From assembly GCA_964581365.1 (NCBI GenBank), contig CAZOOF010000014.1, positions 1 through 44,223 of the forward strand: a DNA stretch of 44,223 nucleotides, written 5' to 3'. This DNA is from JAITWN01 sp964581365 (lineage in GTDB: Bacteria > Pseudomonadota > Gammaproteobacteria > SZUA-140). The notes beneath the pieces are model-generated. The model was not told where the DNA came from. It was given only the letters and a program-made list of their open reading frames with translations, and ran no database searches. Below, piece after piece: positions 7,676 to 14,247 of the stretch. Every line of letters begins with the position of its first letter. Positions within the stretch are counted from its first letter, which is position 1. The position numbers and the translations under genes were made by a program.

Positions 7676-8185
7676 ATGATGGGACAGCGTCTGGTGACGG
7701 TGGCCCGTCTCGGCGCTCCCTATGGCGTCAGAGGCTGGCTGAAGGTCCATTCCTTCACCAGCGCGCCGGGCGATGTGCTGGACTACCAACCCTGGTGGGT
7801 GCGGATCGGCGGCGAGTGGAAGGAATTCCGCGTCGCGGAAGGACGCTCGCACGGCAAGGGTGTGGTGGCGCGGCTGGAAGGTTTCGATGACCGTGAGGCG
7901 GCGCGCATCCTGGTCGGCGCCGATGTCGCGGTCGAGCGGTCGCAGCTGGGCGATCCCGGCGAGGGCAGCTATTTCTGGACCGACCTGATCGGCGCCGAGG
8001 TAGTGAACCGCGAGGGAGAGGTGCTGGGGCGGGTCGATCATTTGATCGACAACGGTCAGCAGGATGTGCTGGTGATTCGCGGTGGTGACCGCGAGCGTCT
8101 GATCCCTTTCGTTCAGGATCATTACATCCTGGAGGTCGATCTGGACGCGGGCCGGATCCTGGTGGACTGGGAGCTCGATTACTGA
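7676..8185 (+). CDS. rimM: Ribosome maturation factor RimM
   Basis: Assembly factor that binds S19 and helps mature the 16S 3' (head) domain of the 30S subunit. The 169-residue protein has the N-terminal RimM barrel (VTVARLGAPYGVRGWLKVHSF) and a C-terminal PRC-barrel (FWTDLIGAEVVN through the end, with IPFVQDHYI). Two adjacent ATGs (7676, 7679) are possible. GAGGGAG ends at 7670, giving spacings of five or eight bases, so the choice is uncertain by one residue. The longer frame from 7571 overlaps rpsP and is not real. The stop TGA shares its A with the trmD ATG (TGATG), which implies tight coupling. Confidence 0.95.
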   Translation: MMGQRLVTVARLGAPYGVRGWLKVHSFTSAPGDVLDYQPWWVRIGGEWKEFRVAEGRSHGKGVVARLEGFDDREAARILVGADVAVERSQLGDPGEGSYFWTDLIGAEVVNREGEVLGRVDHLIDNGQQDVLVIRGGDRERLIPFVQDHYILEVDLDAGRILVDWELDY

Positions 8186-8901
8186 TGGCGCTGCGCTTCG
8201 ATGTGGTGACGCTGTTCCCGGAGATGATCTCCGGCTTCACCGCTCACGGTGTGCTGGGTCGCGCCATTCAGCGCGGGCTGATGCAAGTGGAGACCTGGAA
8301 TCCGCGCGAATACACGCTGGATCCGCACCGCTGCGTGGACGATCGTCCCTACGGCGGCGGGCCGGGGATGGTGATGATGGTGCAGCCGCTGCGTGATGCC
8401 ATGCGCGCGGCGCGCGAGGCGGCCGGCGGACGGGCGCGCACGATTTATCTGACGCCGCAAGGACGGCGTTTCGATCACGAGTACGCGCGGGAGCTCGCGG
8501 CTTCCGAGCAGCCGCTGCTGCTGGTGGCGGGCCGCTACGAGGGCATCGACGAGCGCCTGATGCAGATCGAGCCCGGTGAAGAGCTGACCATCGGGGATTA
8601 TGTGCTGAGCGGCGGCGAACTCGCCGCGGCAGTGGTCATCGATGCGGTGACCCGGCTGGTGCCGGGGGTGCTCGGTGACGAGGAGTCGGCGGTACAGGAT
8701 TCGTTCGTAAGCGGGTTGCTGGATCACCCGCATTATACAAGGCCGCGCGAGATCGACGGACTCGCGGTGCCAGATGTGCTGCTCGGCGGCAATCACGAGG
8801 AAATCGCACGCTGGCGGCACCGGGAGGCGCTGGCGCGCACGATGCGCAGGCGGCCGGACCTGCTGACCGGAAAGAACGGACGGACAGGCAGTACCGGCTG
8901 A
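8185..8901 (+). CDS. trmD: tRNA (guanine-37-N1)-methyltransferase TrmD
   Basis: SPOUT-class enzyme that methylates G37 next to the anticodon, using S-adenosylmethionine and preventing +1 frameshifts; cytoplasmic dimer. The 238 residues carry the family start LRFDVVTLFPEM, the loop RPYGGGPGMVM and the deep trefoil-knot segments LLVAGRYEGIDER and IGDYVLSGGELAA. The C-terminal helical tRNA-binding domain has HPHYTRP and LLGGNHEEIARWR. The start overlaps the rimM stop by one base. The product is a little shorter than E. coli TrmD (255) but complete in motifs. Confidence 0.97.
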   Translation: MALRFDVVTLFPEMISGFTAHGVLGRAIQRGLMQVETWNPREYTLDPHRCVDDRPYGGGPGMVMMVQPLRDAMRAAREAAGGRARTIYLTPQGRRFDHEYARELAASEQPLLLVAGRYEGIDERLMQIEPGEELTIGDYVLSGGELAAAVVIDAVTRLVPGVLGDEESAVQDSFVSGLLDHPHYTRPREIDGLAVPDVLLGGNHEEIARWRHREALARTMRRRPDLLTGKNGRTGSTG

Positions 8902-8927
8902 CAGGATTCATTCAGGAGAAGAAGACA

Positions 8928-9272
8928 ATGAGCAACATCATCAGCCAACTCGAAGCCGAGCAGATGAACCGCGAGGTTCCTGAGTTTGGCCCGGGTGACA
9001 CCGTTGAAGTGAAGGTCAAGGTCAAGGAAGGTCAGCGCGAGCGTCTGCAGGCGTTCGCCGGCGTGGTCATCGCCAAGCGCAACCGCGGCCTGAACTCTGC
9101 CTTCACGGTGCGCAAGATCTCGCACGGCGAAGGCGTGGAGCGTGTGTTCCAGACCTACAGCCCGGCGATCCACAGCATCGAGGTGCAGCGTCGCGGTGAC
9201 GTGCGTCGTGCCAAGCTGTATCACCTGCGCGAACTCCGCGGCAAGGCTGCCCGCATCCGCGAGAAGCTCTGA
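8928..9272 (+). CDS. rplS: 50S ribosomal protein bL19
   Basis: Large-subunit protein at the 30S-50S interface. The 114 residues match the family throughout: an N-terminal helix (MSNIISQLEAEQM), FGPGDTVEVKVKVKEG, RLQAFAGVVIAKRNRG, FTVRKIS, GVERVFQTYSP, and a basic C-terminus ending IREKL. AGGAGAAG precedes the ATG at good spacing. Last gene of the operon; a perfect 11-bp hairpin follows the stop. Confidence 0.98.
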   Translation: MSNIISQLEAEQMNREVPEFGPGDTVEVKVKVKEGQRERLQAFAGVVIAKRNRGLNSAFTVRKISHGEGVERVFQTYSPAIHSIEVQRRGDVRRAKLYHLRELRGKAARIREKL

Positions 9273-9278
9273 TCCCTG

Positions 9279-9315
9279 CGCCTGCTGCCGCCCGGCAGCA
9301 GGCGTCCTTGGGTTT
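9279..9315 (+). terminator. Terminator hairpin after rplS
   Basis: A perfect 11-bp stem, 9279-9289 with 9294-9304, closes on a four-base GCCC loop just after the rplS stop. The downstream tract (TCCTTGGGTTT) is only moderately T-rich. The very stable stem and its position at the end of the translation operon support a real terminator. Confidence 0.65.
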
Positions 9316-9416
9316 CGCACTGCTTGCAATAGTTTTCCGATCGTTATATGACTGGCCAACCGGCGTCCATGGGGCGCCGGTTCGCTCAACGGTCATACAG
9401 CGTAAGGAGACAAACC

Positions 9417-9791
9417 ATGCGCAAGCTTGGACCCGTACTGCTGTCCGTGCTGGCAGGGCTCTCGCTCTGCATTACCACTGTCTGGGCCGACTCTAATGCA
9501 ATCAATGAGATGGCCCGAATTGTTGAGAATATAAATCATCGCGTGGGGGATGCGGACAAGGACGTTCTGCGCCGCATCGTCAGCGATGAATCCTCCACCC
9601 GCGGCGAGCAGGCCATCGCCAACGCGCTGCTCCAGTTGAATCACCAGGTGACGCCCGCCGACCGGGACAAGCTTGCCGGCATCAGGGATGACAGTGCCGC
9701 GAGCGACGCCGAGCGGGAACTCGCCGACATCGTGATGGGAATCGACCATAAGCCATCCAGCAAGGACAAGGAGCGCCTCGGCCGGCTCTGA
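9417..9791 (+). CDS. Small exported protein with three 35-residue repeats, function unknown
   Basis: No known family is recognised. The 124-residue product starts at the ATG at 9417, seven bases after a strong AAGGAGA. It has a signal peptide (MRKLGPVLLSVLAGLSL..., cleavage near VWA-DS at 24). The mature part is an internal triplication: [IL]A--[VL]--[IL][ND]H--...D[KR]--L at about 33-54, 68-89 and 103-124. The His residues fall exactly 35 apart (H41, H76, H111), each preceded by Asn or Asp. The third copy stops after its DK-E-L segment. It contains no Cys after the signal, so it is not a lipoprotein. TTGCAA at 9324 and TTATAT at 9344 could be a poor promoter. It is inserted between rplS and xerD, which are normally unlinked to such a gene. 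A periplasmic helical-repeat or ligand-binding role is only a guess. Confidence 0.75.
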   Translation: MRKLGPVLLSVLAGLSLCITTVWADSNAINEMARIVENINHRVGDADKDVLRRIVSDESSTRGEQAIANALLQLNHQVTPADRDKLAGIRDDSAASDAERELADIVMGIDHKPSSKDKERLGRL

Positions 9792-10713
9792 CCCGGCGGC
9801 GCCCGAGGCCGGCGCCGCAGCTCCGGGCGCCGACGTCATCGCCCGCTTTCTCGACGCGCTGTGGCTGGAGCGTGGGCTGAGCCACGCCACCCTGGCTGCC
9901 TATGGGACTGATCTGCGTGGACTCGCCCGCTGGCTGCAGGAACGGGGAGTGGCCGTCGAGGATGCCAGTGCCGATGCTCTCAGCGACCATCTCGCCGCCC
10001 GCATGCAGGCCGGGGCGAGCCCGCGCAGCGTGGCCCGTCTGTTGTCCAGTGTGCGTCGCTTCTACCGCTTTCTTACCCTGACCGGCGTGCGCGTCGATGA
10101 TCCGAGCGCCCGCTTGCCCGCGCCGCGTCTCGGCCGCCCGTTGCCCAAGTCGCTCACCGAGCGCGACGTCGAGGCCCTGCTCGCGGCGCCCGATGTCACC
10201 ACGCTGGTGGGGCTGCGCGATCGCGCCATGCTGGAAACGCTGTATGCGACCGGATTGCGCGTTTCCGAACTCGTCTCATTGCCCGCAGCGCGGCTGAATA
10301 CCCGCCAGGGCGTGATCCGCGTGGTGGCGGGCAAGGGAGGCAAGGACCGCCTCGTGCCCCTGGGCGAGGAGGCGATCGCGTGGCTGGAGCGCTATCTGGC
10401 CGAAGGGCGCCCGGCCATGCTGCAGGGACGAACCGCGGACGCCCTGTTCATCACTGCTCGCGGCGAGGCGATGACCCGTCAGGCCTTCTGGTATCTCATC
10501 CGCCGCTACGCGCTGCGGGCGGGGATCGACAAACCGCTGTCACCGCATACGCTGCGCCACGCCTTCGCCACCCATCTGCTCGACCACGGCGCCGATCTGC
10601 GCAGTCTGCAGATGCTGCTGGGACATGCCGACCTGTCGACCACCCAGATCTACACTCACGTCGCGCGGGAGCGTCTCAAGGAACTGCACGCGCGCCATCA
10701 TCCGCGGGGCTGA
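9790..10713 (+). CDS. xerD: Tyrosine recombinase XerD (start codon unresolved)
   Basis: Site-specific recombinase that resolves chromosome dimers at dif with XerC and FtsK. The conserved N-terminal core-binding domain is visible from about 9832 (DVIARFLDALWLERGLSHATLAAY). The catalytic residues follow: Arg in ATGLRVSELVSL, Lys in GKGGKDRLVPL, HTLRHAFATHLL, LGHADLSTTQIYTH with the nucleophilic Tyr, and the XerD-like end LKELHARHHPRG. From 9832 the length would be 293 residues, near the usual 298. In this frame there is no ATG, GTG or TTG between the upstream stop at 9733 and the GTG at 9949. Starting at 9949 would delete about 40 conserved residues. The coordinate given begins just inside the upstream gene's stop and is approximate. 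The xerD-dsbC order matches E. coli. A rare start (ATC 9838, CTG 9859) or a sequence error are the main options. Confidence 0.85.
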   Translation, partial: DPAAPEAGAAAPGADVIARFLDALWLERGLSHATLAAYGTDLRGLARWLQERGVAVEDASADALSDHLAARMQAGASPRSVARLLSSVRRFYRFLTLTGVRVDDPSARLPAPRLGRPLPKSLTERDVEALLAAPDVTTLVGLRDRAMLETLYATGLRVSELVSLPAARLNTRQGVIRVVAGKGGKDRLVPLGEEAIAWLERYLAEGRPAMLQGRTADALFITARGEAMTRQAFWYLIRRYALRAGIDKPLSPHTLRHAFATHLLDHGADLRSLQMLLGHADLSTTQIYTHVARERLKELHARHHPRG

Positions 10714-10734
10714 ATGCCGGGGCTTCGCGCAGTC

Positions 10735-10743
10735 TGATATCAT
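10735..10743 (+). promoter_or_regulatory. Extended -10 candidate upstream of dsbC
   Basis: TGATATCAT fits an extended -10 (TGn plus TATCAT, 5 of 6). It would start transcription about 27 bases before the dsbC ATG, in the 64-base gap after xerD. No -35 is evident, which is usual for extended -10 promoters. Confidence 0.35.
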
Positions 10744-10777
10744 CTGACGACGCAAGTCCGTCTCATCGGGAAACCTC

Positions 10778-11548
10778 ATGATCAGAAAATTTAGTTTGGC
10801 GCTCGCACTCGTTTCGGGTGGCGTGATGGTGCAGGGCTGTGCGGCAGAGGATGCCGCTCCGACACTGGAAGCTTCCGCGACTCAGGCAACCGCCGCTGCG
10901 GTTGCCGCCGCGGCGCAGCGCATTCTGCCCGAAGGAAGCGACTATCAGGCGCGCCCCGCGCCGATCCCGGGCTTTCAGGAGGTGTCCTACGGGGCGCAGA
11001 TTCTCTACATCAGCGATGATGGCCGTCATGTCATGCAGGGCGACATCTACGAGCTCGAAGCGGAGCGCAACCTGACCGAGGAGCGACGCGGCGAGCTGCG
11101 TCTGGCGCTGCTCGCGGGCCTGGATGCGGAAGATCTCATCGTGTTCTCGCCCGAGGGCGAAACGAAGCACGTGATGCATGTCTTCACCGATGTCGACTGC
11201 GTCTATTGCCGTCGCATGCATTCCGTCATCGCCGACTACAACCGGCTGGGCATCGAAGTGCGCTATCTCGCCTATCCGCGCGCGGGTGTGGACAGTCCGC
11301 TGTACGACAAGATGGTGTCGGTCTGGTGTGCGGAAGACCGTCAGGCGGCGCTGACGCGGGCGAAGGCCGGCGAGACGGTGCCGTTTGCGCGCTGTGACAA
11401 TCCGGTGCGCGAGCAGATCGATCTCGGCGCATCCTTCGGTGTTTCCGGAACGCCGACCCTGGTATTCCCCGACGGCAGTTCTCTGCCTGGCTATGTTCCC
11501 CCCGAGCGGCTCGCCGCTTACCTGGACGGTCAGTTTCCGGGCCATTGA
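10778..11548 (+). CDS. dsbC: Thiol:disulfide interchange protein DsbC, possible lipoprotein form
   Basis: Periplasmic disulfide isomerase that reshuffles wrong disulfides and is kept reduced by DsbD. The 256 residues comprise an export signal, an N-terminal dimerisation domain (about 50-115, QILYISDDGRHVMQGDIY), a linker helix and a thioredoxin fold. The active site is C141-V-Y-C144, the structural disulfide candidates are C184 and C206, and the cis-Pro loop is SGTPT (P226). The active-site pair is CVYC instead of the usual CGYC, which may shift its redox potential. The signal ends in VQGC (C21), a lipobox-like sequence followed by an Ala/Thr-rich tether, so a membrane-anchored form is possible. 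The xerD-dsbC order is conserved, but recJ, which follows in E. coli, is replaced by an AddB-like gene. Confidence 0.92.
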   Translation: MIRKFSLALALVSGGVMVQGCAAEDAAPTLEASATQATAAAVAAAAQRILPEGSDYQARPAPIPGFQEVSYGAQILYISDDGRHVMQGDIYELEAERNLTEERRGELRLALLAGLDAEDLIVFSPEGETKHVMHVFTDVDCVYCRRMHSVIADYNRLGIEVRYLAYPRAGVDSPLYDKMVSVWCAEDRQAALTRAKAGETVPFARCDNPVREQIDLGASFGVSGTPTLVFPDGSSLPGYVPPERLAAYLDGQFPGH

Positions 11549-14247
11549 CCGGCGCAGGCGGATACCCGGCACTCGAGGCGCTCGCGCCCGGCGTTACGGT
11601 AGTCACCATCAACAAGCGTTTGGCGCGCGCGCTGCAGCGTGAGCATGCGCTGCGCGAGCGCGCGGCGGGGCGCATGGTATGGGAGACGCCCGACATCCTT
11701 CCCTGGCGCGCCTGGCTGCAGCGCTGCTGGGACGCGCTGCTGAATGCCGGCGCCTTGGGACTGAGCGCTCAGGCCGCTGAGCTCCCGGGGGTGCTGCTCG
11801 ACCCGCTGCAGGAGCGGGTGCTGTGGAGCGACATCGTCCGTCAGTCGCGGGCAGGCCAGGGTCTGCTGCGGCCCGATGCCGCGGCGCGCCTGGCGATCGA
11901 AGCGCATGTCCTGCGCGCGGCCTGGGTGCCCGAAGAGGCGGCCATTGAAACCGGCAGTCAGGATGTGCGCGCGTTCCTGGAATGGTCGCATGGCTTCATC
12001 GCTCGCTGTCGCGACGAGGGCTGGATCGACATGGCTCGGCTCCCCGATCTTCTTGCCGATGCCTGGCGGCGCGGCGCGCTGCCGGTGCCGCCGGTGCTCT
12101 ATCTCGCCGGATTCGACGAACTCACGCCGCAGCAGCGTCGGCTGCTCGATAGACTCGCTGCCGCCGGTTCGCGCATCATCGTCGAGCCCGCGCCAGCGCC
12201 GGCCGTTGCCGGCACGCTCGAAGCGTACAGCGACGCCGGCGCGGAAGCCTTCGCTGCCGCTCGCTGGGCGCGTCGCTGCCTGGAGCAGGGGGAGGGCGCG
12301 CGCATCGCGATCGTGACGCCGGAACCCGGTCAACTGCTGCGCATGCTCGATGAAGTGCTCGATCCGGTTTCGATCCTGCCCGGACGGGCGCCCGAACATC
12401 CCCTGTACGATGTGTCGCTGGGAGAGCCGCTGGCTGATTGGCCGGTCGTCCATGCGGCGCTGACGGCGCTCGAGCTGACCGAAGGCGGGATCACGCTGGC
12501 CAAGGCCGGCGCGCTGCTGCGCTCCCCGTTTCTGGCCGGCGCGGAAGCGGAACTCACGGCGCGCGGTCTGCTCGATGCGCGGCTGCGTCGTCAGGGCATG
12601 GCGCGACTGACGGTGGATGAGCTGATAAGCGCGGCCTCCAGGGAAGGCGCACAGTGCGAGATCCTGGCCGCCCGGCTGCGGCAGTGGCGGCGGGAAGTGC
12701 GCAGCCTTCCGGAACGGCTGGCGCCGAGCGCCTGGGCCGAGCGCGTGCTGCATCTGCTTCATGTGCTGGGCTGGCCGGGGGAGCGTCCGCTCGATAGCCG
12801 CGAGTACCAGACGGTGGAGGCCTGGCGTGAACTGGTCAGCCGTCTGTCCTCACTCGATCGCATCCGGCCGGCGCTGAGTCTGGCGGAGGCGCGCGCGCTG
12901 CTCGCCGGTATGGCGGCCGAGCGCATATTCCAGCCCGAAGGCGTCGAGGACGCGCCGATCCAGGTGCTCGGAATGCTCGAGGCGGCGGTCATGCGCTTTG
13001 ATCATCTGCGCGTGCTCGGCATGCACGACGGCGCCTGGCCGCCGGTTCCCGACCCCAATCCATTCCTGCCTCTCGCGCTGCAGCGCCAGCTCGGCATTCC
13101 CGGGGCGACCCCGGAAGGGGAGCTGCAGCGTGCCCGCCGGCTGCTCGATCGTCTGCGCGCGGCCGCGCCCGAGCCACGGTTCAGCTACGCCACGCATGAG
13201 GGCGACCGTGAGCTGCGGGTGAGCCCGCTGGTCAGCGGCCTGCCCGCGCCGCAGCAGGCAGCGCCGGAGCCGGCGCCGGCGCCGCTCTTTCGCGCCGTCA
13301 TTCACGCAGCGAGCCAGCTGGAACGCTACGCCGATGCCGCCGGTGCGCCCTTCAATGAAATCGAAGCTCCCGGCGGCACAAAGCTGTTCCAGTATCAGGC
13401 GGTGTGTCCGTTCCGCGCGTTTGCGGCGCTGCGGCTCGCCGCGCGTCCGCTCGAGGATCCGGAGCCTGGTCCGGACGCCAGGCTGCGGGGCACCATCATG
13501 CACCGCGCGCTCGATCTGCTCTGGCGCGAACTCGGCGGCAGCGCAAGGCTTCAGGCGCTGAGCGACAGCGAGCTCGAGGCGATTCTCTTCCGCGCGGTCG
13601 ATGAGGCGCTCGCCGGCTTCGAGCGCCATTACACGGCCAAACTGCTCGAAGTCGAACGCCAGCGTCTGCGGCGGCGACTGCATGAATGGCTGGAGATCGA
13701 GCGCGGCCGTGAGGCCTTCGAAGTCGAGCGGCTGGAAGAAGAACGGGAGCTCGCCGTCGGCGGGCTGCGCATCTCGATGCGCATCGACCGGGTCGATCGG
13801 CTCGCCGATGGACGTCCGGTGCTGATCGACTACAAGACCGGCCGGACCGATCCGAAGGACTGGTATGGCGAGCGTCCTGCCGAGCCGCAGCTGCCGCTCT
13901 ACGGTCTGGCGCTCGGTGATGACGAGAATCTGGCCGCGCTGCTCTATGGATCACTCAAGCCGGGCAGCATCGGCTACGTCGGCGTCACCGAGGAAGATGG
14001 GCGCGTCATCGCCGCCAGCGGTGTGCGCAGCCACGAGCAGGTTTCCTGCCGCAACGCCGAGGATTGGGACGGACAGCGGATGTTCTGGAAGGATGCGCTC
14101 GAGCGCCTCGCCCATGACTTTCGCGCCGGTCACGCCGCGGTCGATCCGCTCGATCCGCCGGCGAGCTGCCGCTATTGCGGACTCGAAGCGCTGTGCCGTA
14201 TCGGCGATGGCGCCGCGCCGGTCGATGATGCGGAGAATGAGGCATGA
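11545..14247 (+). CDS. AddB-like PD-(D/E)XK nuclease, probable DNA repair protein
   Basis: A 900-residue protein resembling the AddB subunit of AddAB double-strand-break repair nucleases, in the form found beside UvrD-like genes in gammaproteobacteria. The N-terminal helicase-like half has no Walker A motif: its equivalent region reads VTVVTINKRLARAL (18-31). It is therefore probably an inactive helicase with a scanning or structural role. The C-terminal nuclease has D762-Y-K764 (LIDYKTG), a following QLPLYGLAL, and a probable 4Fe-4S staple: C621 (VCPFRAF), then C875, C878 and C884 (CRYCGLEALC). The start is TTG overlapping the dsbC stop (TTGA), and the end overlaps the next gene by ATGA. Both point to one translationally coupled unit. 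Related to, but distinct from, classical AddB and RecC. Confidence 0.85.
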   Translation: MTGAGGYPALEALAPGVTVVTINKRLARALQREHALRERAAGRMVWETPDILPWRAWLQRCWDALLNAGALGLSAQAAELPGVLLDPLQERVLWSDIVRQSRAGQGLLRPDAAARLAIEAHVLRAAWVPEEAAIETGSQDVRAFLEWSHGFIARCRDEGWIDMARLPDLLADAWRRGALPVPPVLYLAGFDELTPQQRRLLDRLAAAGSRIIVEPAPAPAVAGTLEAYSDAGAEAFAAARWARRCLEQGEGARIAIVTPEPGQLLRMLDEVLDPVSILPGRAPEHPLYDVSLGEPLADWPVVHAALTALELTEGGITLAKAGALLRSPFLAGAEAELTARGLLDARLRRQGMARLTVDELISAASREGAQCEILAARLRQWRREVRSLPERLAPSAWAERVLHLLHVLGWPGERPLDSREYQTVEAWRELVSRLSSLDRIRPALSLAEARALLAGMAAERIFQPEGVEDAPIQVLGMLEAAVMRFDHLRVLGMHDGAWPPVPDPNPFLPLALQRQLGIPGATPEGELQRARRLLDRLRAAAPEPRFSYATHEGDRELRVSPLVSGLPAPQQAAPEPAPAPLFRAVIHAASQLERYADAAGAPFNEIEAPGGTKLFQYQAVCPFRAFAALRLAARPLEDPEPGPDARLRGTIMHRALDLLWRELGGSARLQALSDSELEAILFRAVDEALAGFERHYTAKLLEVERQRLRRRLHEWLEIERGREAFEVERLEEERELAVGGLRISMRIDRVDRLADGRPVLIDYKTGRTDPKDWYGERPAEPQLPLYGLALGDDENLAALLYGSLKPGSIGYVGVTEEDGRVIAASGVRSHEQVSCRNAEDWDGQRMFWKDALERLAHDFRAGHAAVDPLDPPASCRYCGLEALCRIGDGAAPVDDAENEA

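Noticed and set aside
9949..10713. xerD beginning at the GTG at 9949
   Set aside because: It would drop about 40 conserved N-terminal residues that are clearly encoded just upstream in the same frame.
9417..10713. Repeat protein and XerD as one frameshift fusion
   Set aside because: CTC-TGA-C resembles the prfB site, but CTC is a poor slip codon, and an exported signal peptide on a cytoplasmic recombinase makes no sense.
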